Positions 31,317 to 40,393 of a DNA stretch of 45,275 nt are shown here, in pieces. The DNA comes from Flavobacteriaceae bacterium (GTDB taxonomy: Bacteria; Bacteroidota; Bacteroidia; Flavobacteriales; Flavobacteriaceae). The stretch spans positions 1 to 45,275 of the forward strand of contig JAURCF010000003.1 in NCBI GenBank assembly GCA_030828565.1, read 5' to 3'. The notes under the pieces are model-generated. The model was given only the letters and a program-made list of their open reading frames with translations, was not told the origin of the DNA and made no database searches. The translations under genes were made by a program, and so were the position numbers. Within the stretch, counting starts at the first letter, position 1; each line of letters opens with the position of its first letter.

Positions 31317-31609
31317 TAAATTAACGAATTAAAGATAGACACATCAAAATCAATTATATACAAAAAACAAAGCACCAACAACAAAATAATTAACAACAAC
31401 CTGATTGACAACGCCCGATTGCCTCGGTGTCGGCTTGCATTGCGTGCTTCTTTCCAATGTGCTCCAAAATCATTAGAATTATGAGAATCCCTATATTTTG
31501 AAAACTTCGAATCAAAATCATATGGATTTCCTGCATCCTTCCCTTTAAAGTAACGAGGCGTATAATTATAGCGTCTATTTTTTCCTAGTTTAAAAATATT
31601 AAATCGCAC
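31316..31609 (-). CDS. Conserved small protein with C-terminal TM helix (flavobacterial family often auto-named 'riboflavin synthase subunit beta')
   Basis: MRFNIFKLGKNRRYNYTPRYFKGKD N-terminus, hydrophobic LLLIILLLVLCFLYII; abuts mutL. Confidence 0.7.
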   Translation of the reverse strand: MRFNIFKLGKNRRYNYTPRYFKGKDAGNPYDFDSKFSKYRDSHNSNDFGAHWKEARNASRHRGNRALSIRLLLIILLLVLCFLYIIDFDVSIFNSLI

Positions 31610-31701
31610 AGTGAATGGCTATTTTTAGAAATCCAAATGTACGAAATCGAAACAAGATTTTATACTTTTAACATCAGTTCACTTTATGTATCTTAGCCTC
31701 A

Positions 31702-32721
31702 ATGAAATCTAAAAACATAAAAGCATTACAGCATTTACTTTCCACGCCTAAAAACGTGGTAATCATTCCGCACAAAAACCCCGACGGCGATGCCATGGGA
31801 AGCTCTTTGGGGTGGATGCATTTTTTAAACAAAAACAATCATACGGCATCCGTTATTGTTCCCAATCCCTACCCCTATTTTTTGAAATGGATTCCGGGAG
31901 ATGAAACTGTAATTTGTTTTGAAACCAATGAAAACAAAGCCCTAGAAAGACTTGAAGAGGCCGATGTAATCTGCACGTTGGATTTCAATTCTTTAGAAAG
32001 AATTGAACTGTTAGGGGAACATGTTGACAATCATACTGCCACTAAAATAATGATTGATCATCATCGCGATCCTCAGGACTATGCTGACCTTCAATTCTCG
32101 GAACCAGAAATAGGATCTACCTGTGAATTGGTATATCAAATCATTGAATCGCTTTCAGCATTGGAGCAAATTGACAACGCAATCGCTACAAGTCTATATG
32201 TAGGAATGCTAACCGATTCTGGTTCATTTCGATTTCCGTCAGTAACACCCAAAACACACCGCATTGTTGCCCATTTGATTGAATGTGGGGCCAATCCTGC
32301 TGCGATTTACAATCAAATTTACAATACATCAAATGTTAATCGTTTGCAGTTACTAGGCCAAGCGCTTAATAATCTAAAAGTATTGCCAGAATATCATGCC
32401 GCCTTTATGACCTTGAGTCAAGAAGAATTGAGAAAATTTAATTTCCAAAAAGGAGATACCGAAGGATTTGTTAACTACGCCCTTACGATTGAAGGAGTCA
32501 AATTGGCCGTTATTATGATTGAAGATAAAAGTGAGCAATATGTGAAATTGTCACTTCGATCCTCAGGAAATTTTTCGGTTAATGAAATGGCAAAAAAGCA
32601 TTTTCAAGGAGGTGGACACATCAATGCAGCTGGCGGAAAAAACGATGGAACTATTGATGACACTGTCCAAAAATTTATAACTTTACTGCCCCAATACCAA
32701 AAATCATTACAATCCTCATGA
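31702..32721 (+). CDS. DHH family phosphoesterase (NrnA-like nanoRNase/pAp phosphatase)
   Basis: VVIIPHKNPDGDAMGSSLGW, MIDHHRDP, GGGHINAAGG. Confidence 0.93.
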   Translation: MKSKNIKALQHLLSTPKNVVIIPHKNPDGDAMGSSLGWMHFLNKNNHTASVIVPNPYPYFLKWIPGDETVICFETNENKALERLEEADVICTLDFNSLERIELLGEHVDNHTATKIMIDHHRDPQDYADLQFSEPEIGSTCELVYQIIESLSALEQIDNAIATSLYVGMLTDSGSFRFPSVTPKTHRIVAHLIECGANPAAIYNQIYNTSNVNRLQLLGQALNNLKVLPEYHAAFMTLSQEELRKFNFQKGDTEGFVNYALTIEGVKLAVIMIEDKSEQYVKLSLRSSGNFSVNEMAKKHFQGGGHINAAGGKNDGTIDDTVQKFITLLPQYQKSLQSS

Positions 32722-33248
32722 GACCTATTGTTTATCTTGTTTTACTTCTTATAATGGTTGCCTGTTCGTCGCCCGAGCCCAGGCATCCTATACAGCGAGT
32801 AAAACAACAAGCTGAACTCACATCTGTTCAAATAAACAAAGAATTACTTTTGAAGGAAACCGAATGGATTGAGCAATACATTGTCGCTCAATCGAATCTA
32901 GTATTTGACAAATCACCCAGCGGGCTTTGGTACGCTGCCTCAGACATTCAAACTTTGCCTTATAAAAAGGGAACTCGAATCGATTTTGAATACGAAGTAT
33001 TGGATCTAAACAACGTACTTATTTACGATCGTAAGACCATTGGGAGGAAAAGTTATTTTGTAGACGAACAACCCATATTGTATGGACTTAAAGAAGCTTT
33101 ATCTCTCCTTAAAAAAGGAGCGTCAGGAACTTTTTTATTACCCTCTATTTTGGCTTACGGCGTTTTGGGCGATCAAAACAAAATTCGCTCAAACACACCG
33201 TTGGTGATTCAACTAAAAATCACTAACATTGAAACTGCTAACAAATAA
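32718..33248 (+). CDS. gldI: Gliding motility-associated FKBP-type PPIase lipoprotein GldI
   Basis: Lipobox LIMVACSS; degenerate FKBP domain; adjacent to another FKBP-domain protein. Confidence 0.82.
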   Translation: MRPIVYLVLLLIMVACSSPEPRHPIQRVKQQAELTSVQINKELLLKETEWIEQYIVAQSNLVFDKSPSGLWYAASDIQTLPYKKGTRIDFEYEVLDLNNVLIYDRKTIGRKSYFVDEQPILYGLKEALSLLKKGASGTFLLPSILAYGVLGDQNKIRSNTPLVIQLKITNIETANK

Positions 33249-33260
33249 AACCCTTATACA

Positions 33261-34268
33261 ATGAAAATGACTTCAGTTATTTTTGCATCCCTTATCATTT
33301 CTGTTACGGCATGCAAAACAGCTTACCCTGACCTAGAAGACGGTATGTATGCCAAAATGGACACCAACAAAGGAACCATTTTGACACAACTTACCTTTGA
33401 GCAAACACCCATTACAGTTGCCAATTTTGTGTCACTTTCCGAAGGAACCAATACAATGGTAGATGAAAAATTTAAAGGAAAAAATTATTACGATGGTATT
33501 GTTTTTCATCGTGTAATTCCTGATTTTATGATACAAGGAGGTGATCCTACTGGAACCGGACAAGGAGGTCCTGGGTATAGCTTTGATGATGAAATTGTAG
33601 CTGATTTAAAACACGATAGCCCTGGAATTCTTTCCATGGCAAACGCAGGTCCTGGAACCAATGGAAGCCAATTTTTTATTACTCATAAAGAAACCCCTTG
33701 GCTAGACGGAAGACACTCCGTTTTTGGAAAAGTTATTGAGGGACAAAACGTAGTGGATTCTATTCAAAAAAGTGATACGCTCCAAAAAGTAACCATCATA
33801 CGAAAAGGGAAAAATGCTAAAAACTTTGATGCGGCGACTCTTTTTGTAGATCATTTTGCTTTAAAAGCAGAACGGGTTGAAGAAGAAAAAAAGAAACAAA
33901 AAGAAGAATTAGACAGCCTTTCGGAAGGATTTGAGATTACCGAAAGTGGTTTGCGGTATCAAATCACACAAGAAGGAACAGGCGAAAATCCTACCGCTGG
34001 TCAAAATGTTTCGGTACATTACCAAGGTCAACTTACCAACGGAACCGTATTTGACTCTTCATACAAACGCGATGCTCCTATTAGTTTTACTCTCGGACAA
34101 GGGCGCGTAATTAAAGGCTGGGACGAAGGAATTGCTTTGTTGAAAAAAGGAGGCAAAGCACGTTTAATTATTCCTAGTGATTTGGCTTATGGAGAACGCG
34201 GAGCCGGAGGAGTGATTCCTCCCAATGCAACGCTTGTATTTGATGTTGAATTGGTCGACATCAAATAA
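33261..34268 (+). CDS. Peptidylprolyl isomerase: cyclophilin-FKBP fusion lipoprotein
   Basis: Cyclophilin: [101 protein letters not shown]. Confidence 0.95.
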   Translation: MKMTSVIFASLIISVTACKTAYPDLEDGMYAKMDTNKGTILTQLTFEQTPITVANFVSLSEGTNTMVDEKFKGKNYYDGIVFHRVIPDFMIQGGDPTGTGQGGPGYSFDDEIVADLKHDSPGILSMANAGPGTNGSQFFITHKETPWLDGRHSVFGKVIEGQNVVDSIQKSDTLQKVTIIRKGKNAKNFDAATLFVDHFALKAERVEEEKKKQKEELDSLSEGFEITESGLRYQITQEGTGENPTAGQNVSVHYQGQLTNGTVFDSSYKRDAPISFTLGQGRVIKGWDEGIALLKKGGKARLIIPSDLAYGERGAGGVIPPNATLVFDVELVDIK

Positions 34269-34275
34269 CAAAACG

Positions 34276-34306
34276 CAAAACCCTGTTCATAAGAGCGGGG
34301 TTTTTT
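34276..34306 (+). terminator. Intrinsic terminator downstream of the PPIase
   Basis: AAAACCCtgttcataagagcGGGGTTTTTT. Confidence 0.8.
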
Positions 34307-34352
34307 GTTAGGGGTACTATACTTCCTTTTTTATTAATACCTTTCTAAAGCA

Positions 34353-35396
34353 ATGAAACCTTCCTACAAAATAATTGTTCTGCTTTCTTTGATTCCTCAA
34401 TGGCTGCTAGTCCAATGGGCAGCAAAGCATCCTGTTTGGGTTGAAAATTATTACAGTGCTACGATCTACCCCAAAATGTATGTCTTCAACCAATTTTTTT
34501 GGCATTCATTTTCGTTCTCCATAGGTGATTTTTTGTACATAGTAATGGGGATTTGGTTGGTTTCAAGGATTCGATTTTTAAACAAATTAACAACTTGGTT
34601 AGATCTGGGTGTTCTTTGCTCAGTTGTGTATTTTGTATTCCATTTGCAATGGGGGCTTAACTATCATCGACTGCACCTTAAAGATCAACTCAACCTTTCA
34701 AGCGGCTACACAACCGAAAGTTTGCAAGCGGTGACCGAAACGTTTGTAAACAAGACCAATCTATTGCATCAACGCATTGCTAGTTCAGATTCCGTAGCGG
34801 TAGATATCCCCTACTCCAACAAGCAAATTTTTGAAATGAGTCAACAAGCAGTTCAAACGCTCAACCCCGATTGGTTGTCTGTTTCGTATCCCAATACGAA
34901 TGTAAAAATTTCCCTTTTTAGCTTAGGACTGAGTTATATGGGCTATGGAGGTTACTTGAATCCATTGACCTTAGAGGCCCAAATAAATGGAAAAACTCCG
35001 ACCTTTAGTAAACCCACTACGAGTTGCCACGAAATAGCACATCAATTGGGATTTGCGGCTGAAAATGAAGCTAATTTTGTAGGAATAATAGCCTGTTTGG
35101 AGTTTGATGATGTGTATTTCCAATACACAGGGTCTGCGCTAAGTGTTCGTTATCTGTTGAGGGAATTGTACAAACGTAACCCTGAAAATGCGACCTTACT
35201 TTCCAACAAACTTTGCGTAGGAGTGAAAAAAAACTACAAAGAAATCGCTTCATTTTGGAAAGCTTACGAGAATCCACTAGAGCCGTATTTTAAAAAATCG
35301 TTTGATGCTTACCTCAAAGCCAATCAACAAAAAGAAGGCATTCAAAGTTATAACTTGGTCGTGGACTTGTTGGTCAATTATGAATTGGATCGTTAG
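34353..35396 (+). CDS. DUF3810 family integral membrane protein with HExxH motif
   Basis: N-terminal TM helices; MGYGGYLNPLTLEAQING...TTSCHEIAHQLGFAAENEANFVGIIACL. Confidence 0.85.
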   Translation: MKPSYKIIVLLSLIPQWLLVQWAAKHPVWVENYYSATIYPKMYVFNQFFWHSFSFSIGDFLYIVMGIWLVSRIRFLNKLTTWLDLGVLCSVVYFVFHLQWGLNYHRLHLKDQLNLSSGYTTESLQAVTETFVNKTNLLHQRIASSDSVAVDIPYSNKQIFEMSQQAVQTLNPDWLSVSYPNTNVKISLFSLGLSYMGYGGYLNPLTLEAQINGKTPTFSKPTTSCHEIAHQLGFAAENEANFVGIIACLEFDDVYFQYTGSALSVRYLLRELYKRNPENATLLSNKLCVGVKKNYKEIASFWKAYENPLEPYFKKSFDAYLKANQQKEGIQSYNLVVDLLVNYELDR

Positions 35397-35455
35397 GTTC
35401 GTTGAAGCAAAATAACAAAACAAACATCCCGAAGAAGTTATTTTACGAGAAGTTA

Positions 35456-35484
35456 TTGAGTGCAATAACAAAGTGTTATTTTTG
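35456..35484 (+). promoter_or_regulatory. Bacteroidetes promoter of rlmD: TTG-N18-TATTTTTG
   Basis: TTG 35456-35458, TATTTTTG 35477-35484; ATG 35489, only 4 nt further. Confidence 0.75.
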
Positions 35485-35488
35485 CCCC

Positions 35489-36907
35489 ATGTCAAGAAAA
35501 AACAAACGCCAGTTGTTTGCGCGTGTTCCTGTAATAGATACAGGGGCAAAAGGGAAAGTAATTGCCAAAACCGAAGACGGTAAGGTGCTGTTAGTCAACA
35601 ATGCAGTGCCAGGAGACATTGTGGATATTCAAACGTTTAAAAAAAGAAAGAACTATTTTGAGGGAACGGCTGTTTATTTTCATGAATATTCCAAACACCG
35701 TGTTGAACCTGTATGCAAGCACTTTGGAACCTGCGGAGGTTGCAAATGGCAACACATGGCTTATGAATCGCAATTAGCTTTCAAACAACAGGAGGTTGAG
35801 AACGCCCTCACGCGGATTGGACGTGTATCCATTCCTGCAATAAGCCCTATTTTGGGTTGTGATGAACCCTATTACTACCGCAACAAAATGGAGTTTTCTT
35901 TTTCAAACAATCGATGGCTCAGTCGGGAAGAAATTGATTCTGACAATACCGATTTGGATAGAAATGCGTTGGGATTTCATGTTCCCGGTATGTGGGATAA
36001 AATTATTGACATAGAAGAATGTCACTTGCAAGCCGAACCCTCCAACAGTATTCGTTTGGGAATCAAAAAATTTGCAGCCGATAATGCGTTACCGTTTTTT
36101 GATCCTAGAAATCAATCCGGATGGTTACGCACACTGATGATTCGCACTTCCAATACCGGAGAAGTTATGGTGTTATTACAGTTTTTCCATGAAGATGTTG
36201 AAAAAAGAAAGTTGTTACTCAATTATGTAAAAACCTCTTTCCCCTCAATTACATCTCTTCTTTATGTTATCAACCCTAAGGGAAATGACACCATCTACGA
36301 TTTGGATATTCAGTGTTATTCGGGAAAAGAATATATTGAGGAAACCATGGAAGATTTGACTTTTAAAATTAATGCCAAATCCTTTTATCAAACCAACAGT
36401 AGTCAGGCCTATGCGCTCTATAAAGTAGTTCGAGAATTCGCCAATTTACAAGGTGATGAATTGGTCTATGATTTATATACAGGCCTTGGTACCATTGCTC
36501 AATTTGTAGCAAAAATGACTTCCAAAATTGTTGGTATTGAAAGCGTTCCTGAAGCAATTGAAGCCGCTAAAAAGCATGCAAAAGAAAACAAAATCACCAA
36601 TGCTCACTTTGAGGTGGGTGATATGAAAAAAGTCTTTAATACGGATTTTGTCAATCGGCATGGCGTTCCTGATTTAGTGATTACCGATCCGCCTCGTGAC
36701 GGAATGCACAAAGATGTTGTGGAACAATTGTTGCAATTAGCTCCAGAGCGCATTGTTTACGTGAGCTGCAATCCTGCTACGCAGGCTAGAGACTTGGCTT
36801 TGATGGATGCTGTCTATCAAATTGAAAAGGTGCAGCCTGTAGATATGTTTCCTCATACGCATCATGTCGAAAATGTTGTACTTTTGAAAAAGAGAATAAA
36901 TTTATGA
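35489..36907 (+). CDS. rlmD: 23S rRNA (uracil1939-C5)-methyltransferase RlmD
   Basis: TRAM domain; CKHFGTCGGCKWQHM Fe-S cysteines; DLYTGLGTIAQFVA; TDPPRDGMHKDV; VYVSCNPATQARDL. Confidence 0.95.
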   Translation: MSRKNKRQLFARVPVIDTGAKGKVIAKTEDGKVLLVNNAVPGDIVDIQTFKKRKNYFEGTAVYFHEYSKHRVEPVCKHFGTCGGCKWQHMAYESQLAFKQQEVENALTRIGRVSIPAISPILGCDEPYYYRNKMEFSFSNNRWLSREEIDSDNTDLDRNALGFHVPGMWDKIIDIEECHLQAEPSNSIRLGIKKFAADNALPFFDPRNQSGWLRTLMIRTSNTGEVMVLLQFFHEDVEKRKLLLNYVKTSFPSITSLLYVINPKGNDTIYDLDIQCYSGKEYIEETMEDLTFKINAKSFYQTNSSQAYALYKVVREFANLQGDELVYDLYTGLGTIAQFVAKMTSKIVGIESVPEAIEAAKKHAKENKITNAHFEVGDMKKVFNTDFVNRHGVPDLVITDPPRDGMHKDVVEQLLQLAPERIVYVSCNPATQARDLALMDAVYQIEKVQPVDMFPHTHHVENVVLLKKRINL

Positions 36908-37398
36908 AACGAATAAAGCTTTGTTTGATTTCGGTATTGCTAGTGACCTTTTCAGGCGGATGTGAGCCCGATGATATTTGTGCGGCCAACACTCCAACTA
37001 CTCCCAAGCTTATCATACGTTTTTACAATGCCGCGAATCCTACGGAGTTAAAATCCGTTGAAAATTTAGCAACTCAAGGTGTTGGCAACGAATTGATTTA
37101 CACAGTTGCATCAACCGATTCATTGTCTATACCCTTACAATCTCAAAGCACATCAACTTCTTTTGTCTTAACAAAAAAATTTGCCGATCCGATTACGAGT
37201 GACACAAATGCTGATCAAATTAACCTATCATACGATGTTGCGCAAGTTTATATAAGCAGAGCTTGTGGGTTTAAAGCGCAATACGAATTGAATGAGGCGA
37301 CAATTGAGACCGACTCAGATTTGTGGATTCAAAGTATAGAAATTAGTTCCTCTTTGATTGAAAATGAAACCAAAGCACATGTCAAAATATATCATTAG
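36904..37398 (+). CDS. DUF6452 family lipoprotein
   Basis: Lipobox LVTFSGGCEPDDICAANTPTTPKLIIRFYN; conserved neighbour of rlmD and DUF6048 in flavobacteria. Confidence 0.75.
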   Translation: MKRIKLCLISVLLVTFSGGCEPDDICAANTPTTPKLIIRFYNAANPTELKSVENLATQGVGNELIYTVASTDSLSIPLQSQSTSTSFVLTKKFADPITSDTNADQINLSYDVAQVYISRACGFKAQYELNEATIETDSDLWIQSIEISSSLIENETKAHVKIYH

Positions 37399-38089
37399 CA
37401 GTTTTTTATTGTTCTCAATCGTGCTGACTTTTGGGCAAGAAAAAACAGATGAAATTAAGGATTCCATTGTCTATAAAGAACGATATGGACTTAGAGTGGG
37501 TATGGATATAAGCAAGCCTATTCGTTCTATACTTGAAGAAAGTTACACCGGTTTGAAATTTGTTGCGGATTATAGAATTTCAAAACGTTTTTATATCGCT
37601 GGAGAAATAGGTTCCGAAGAAAAATCAGTTGTTGAAAATAATTTAGATTTTACTACGAAAGGGGCTTACCTCAAATTAGGTGCAGATTATAACACATACC
37701 GTAATTGGGCAGGTATGGAAAATATGATTTATGTAGGGATTCGTTATGGAGTAAGCTCACATGAACAAACGTTGAATTCTTATACTATATATAACACCAG
37801 TCAATATTGGGGAGAACCTGTTGTAGCTGAAGGTGGTGAAAACGGAAATTTCACAGGGCTAAAAGCCCAGTGGATAGAATTTCAATTGGGAGTAAAGGCC
37901 GAACTGTTAAGAAACTTGTACATGGGTATCAATCTTCAACTCAAACGATTGATGAGCGAAGTACGTCCTGAAAATTTCGATAATTTATTCATTCCAGGTT
38001 TCAATAAAGTATTGGACGACAATAATATTGGAGTCGGATTGGGCTATTCCATCATGTACCAAATCCCTCTTTACACAAAAAGAAAATAA
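37379..38089 (+). CDS. DUF6048 family outer-membrane beta-barrel-like protein
   Basis: Signal peptide MSKYIISSFLLFSIVLTFGQ; GLRVGMDISKPIRSILEESYTGLKFVADYRISKRFYIAGEIG. Confidence 0.8.
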   Translation: MSKYIISSFLLFSIVLTFGQEKTDEIKDSIVYKERYGLRVGMDISKPIRSILEESYTGLKFVADYRISKRFYIAGEIGSEEKSVVENNLDFTTKGAYLKLGADYNTYRNWAGMENMIYVGIRYGVSSHEQTLNSYTIYNTSQYWGEPVVAEGGENGNFTGLKAQWIEFQLGVKAELLRNLYMGINLQLKRLMSEVRPENFDNLFIPGFNKVLDDNNIGVGLGYSIMYQIPLYTKRK

Positions 38090-38320
38090 TCACAATTTTT
38101 TTACAGACTTGACAAAAGGAATTTTCACAACAATTACTTCCGATTCATTTTGATTCTGTACCATAAACTTAGGTGCCAAAAAACTTGCTAAAACTGCAGA
38201 ACCTATCAGAAGAGGTAGGTATGGAAGAGGTAATATTGACCCTACTCCATATCGAAAAACAACAAACAACACTCCAAAACAAATAAGGTTTAACAAAAAG
38301 GCAATGGATTTTTTTTTCAT
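38090..38320 (-). CDS. Small membrane protein of unknown function
   Basis: MKKKSIAFLLNLICFGVLFVVFRYGVGSILPLPYLPLLIGSAVLASFLAPKFMVQ: two predicted TM helices; 14 bp from the upstream gene. Confidence 0.65.
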   Translation of the reverse strand: MKKKSIAFLLNLICFGVLFVVFRYGVGSILPLPYLPLLIGSAVLASFLAPKFMVQNQNESEVIVVKIPFVKSVKKL

Positions 38321-38334
38321 AGAAATATAGGTGA

Positions 38335-39495
38335 TTAGGATCGTAATTTATGAATTTTTTTAGTACCCTCATACAATTCGTATTTCACGAATCGGCTTTC
38401 CAGCTTTCCGTTAAACAAATGAATTTTTCGAGAGGGACGTAATCCAACATGTTTCAAAGCTGGGATGTTGGAGGTAATAAACCAAGCATGAGAACCAGGG
38501 TATCCTCTTTTAAGGGTGTTTCCAATGTTTTCGTAAAAAGTTTCCATTTCAATATTCAAACGCTCACCGTAAGGAGGATTAAAAACCAATTGCAAAAATC
38601 CGTTGCTTTCTTTTTGGGTTTTAAAAAAATCAACCTGTCGAATTTCAACAAAATCGGAAAGGTTGGCGTTAGCAACATTTTCTGTAGCTTTTTCAACCGC
38701 AGAAGGCGCTTTGTCATAACCTATTATTTTGTGATCAAAACCTCTAATTTTATGGAGAGAAGATTCTTCAATTGTTAAATAAAGAGCTTCATCCCAATCG
38801 TTCCACTTTTCAAAAGCAAATTCTTTTCGGTTGATATTGACTGGAATATTACAAGCAATCATTGCCGCTTCAATAGCAATTGTTCCGCTTCCACACATAG
38901 GGTCCAAAAAATCGGATTGGCCATCCCATCCAGAAAGCAAAAGCATTCCTGCCGCTAAAACTTCATTTATAGGAGCAATATTGGTAGCCGTTTTGTACCC
39001 TCGTTGATGCAATGATTTCCCAGAGGAGTCAATAGATATAGAAAATTGATCTTGATAAACATGTATATGAAATCGAATGTCCGGGTCTTCTTTATCAACA
39101 CTTGGTCGACGCGACTCTAGTTTACGAAAACGGTCTACTAAAGCATCTTTGGTTTTTTGAGCAATAAAAAGAGAATGTGAAAAATAATCACTGTTCAGTG
39201 TTACGCCAAAATAAAACGTTTGGTCAATGTTCAAATAGGTCTCCCATGGAAAATTATACATTGCACGATAGAGCTGATTGTCATTTTGTGCTGTGACCTT
39301 AGCTACAGGCTTAAGGATTCGAATGGCTGTTCGCAAACACAAATTGGCCTTATACATAAATCCTTTATCTCCAACAAAACGAACGCTTCGAACTCCTTTT
39401 TCGATTTTTTGGGCGCCTAACTGTAAAAGTTCTTTTTCCAAAATCTCTTCAAATCCGTGTGCCGTTTTGGCAATCATTTCAAATTGTTCTTCCAT
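38335..39495 (-). CDS. THUMP domain class I SAM-dependent RNA methyltransferase (RlmL/YpsC-like)
   Basis: MIAKTAHGFEEILEKELLQLGAQ; LDPMCGSGTIAIEAAMIACNIP; VFNPPYGERL. Start trimmed to MEEQFEMI. Confidence 0.92.
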   Translation of the reverse strand: MEEQFEMIAKTAHGFEEILEKELLQLGAQKIEKGVRSVRFVGDKGFMYKANLCLRTAIRILKPVAKVTAQNDNQLYRAMYNFPWETYLNIDQTFYFGVTLNSDYFSHSLFIAQKTKDALVDRFRKLESRRPSVDKEDPDIRFHIHVYQDQFSISIDSSGKSLHQRGYKTATNIAPINEVLAAGMLLLSGWDGQSDFLDPMCGSGTIAIEAAMIACNIPVNINRKEFAFEKWNDWDEALYLTIEESSLHKIRGFDHKIIGYDKAPSAVEKATENVANANLSDFVEIRQVDFFKTQKESNGFLQLVFNPPYGERLNIEMETFYENIGNTLKRGYPGSHAWFITSNIPALKHVGLRPSRKIHLFNGKLESRFVKYELYEGTKKIHKLRS

Positions 39496-39614
39496 TCTGT
39501 GTGCTATGTATCGCAAAAATACTCTTTTTTACGAGTACTTTGGCTGAAGGCCTCTATGAATATGACGTTGGATGTTGTAAATTCACAAAAGTGTCAATTC
39601 CCTAAAATTAATCA

Positions 39615-39643
39615 TTGAAATAGGTACATATTTTATAATTTAG
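39615..39643 (+). promoter_or_regulatory. Candidate promoter: TTG-N18-TAATTTAG
   Basis: TTG 39615-39617, TAATTTAG 39636-39643 (one mismatch to TAnnTTTG); ATG 39650. Confidence 0.5.
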
Positions 39644-39649
39644 CCAAAC

Positions 39650-40393
39650 ATGAAAAATACTCAGTTACATAAAGAAAATGATTGGTTTGTTTCTTGGTTT
39701 GATTCTCCTTACTACCACGTTTTGTATAAAAACAGAGATGATTCAGAGGCGCAACAATTTATGACTCGACTCACTGATTACATCAACTTGGAATCAGGCG
39801 ATACTATTTTGGATGTAGCATGTGGAAAAGGACGTCACGCCACGTTTTTGGCTTCACTGGGCTTTCAAGTAACAGGAACGGATCTTTCGAACAATAGTAT
39901 TGAATTTGCCTCTCAATTTGAAAACGAAAATTTACAATTTCTCACACATGATATGAGAAAACCCATGGATTTGCAATACGACGCTGTCTTTAATCTCTTT
40001 ACTAGTTTTGGGTATTTTGATGATGAAAAAGATGATTTATTGGCGCTCCAAAGCTTTCGAAATAACCTCAAAAATAATGGTATTGGGATTATTGATTTTT
40101 TAAACATTCCTTATGTTGAGAAACAATTGATTGAACATGAAGTAAAATCAATAGATAGTATCGAATTTTCAATACATCGATCCATGACAAAAACGCATAT
40201 TATAAAAAATATTGCATTTTCTGTTGATGAAGTTCAGCACAATTATTTTGAAAAAGTACGATCGCTTCAGCTTTTAGATTTTGAAGCCTTATTAGAAAAA
40301 TCCAATTTACAGATTGTGGAATTGTTTGGAGATTATGAGTTAAATCCCTACCATGCAAATAATTCAGAACGTTTAATTATGATGGTTGTATGA
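39650..40393 (+). CDS. Class I SAM-dependent methyltransferase
   Basis: WFDSPYYHVLYKNRD; ILDVACGKGRHATFLASLGFQVTGTDLS. Confidence 0.9.
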   Translation: MKNTQLHKENDWFVSWFDSPYYHVLYKNRDDSEAQQFMTRLTDYINLESGDTILDVACGKGRHATFLASLGFQVTGTDLSNNSIEFASQFENENLQFLTHDMRKPMDLQYDAVFNLFTSFGYFDDEKDDLLALQSFRNNLKNNGIGIIDFLNIPYVEKQLIEHEVKSIDSIEFSIHRSMTKTHIIKNIAFSVDEVQHNYFEKVRSLQLLDFEALLEKSNLQIVELFGDYELNPYHANNSERLIMMVV

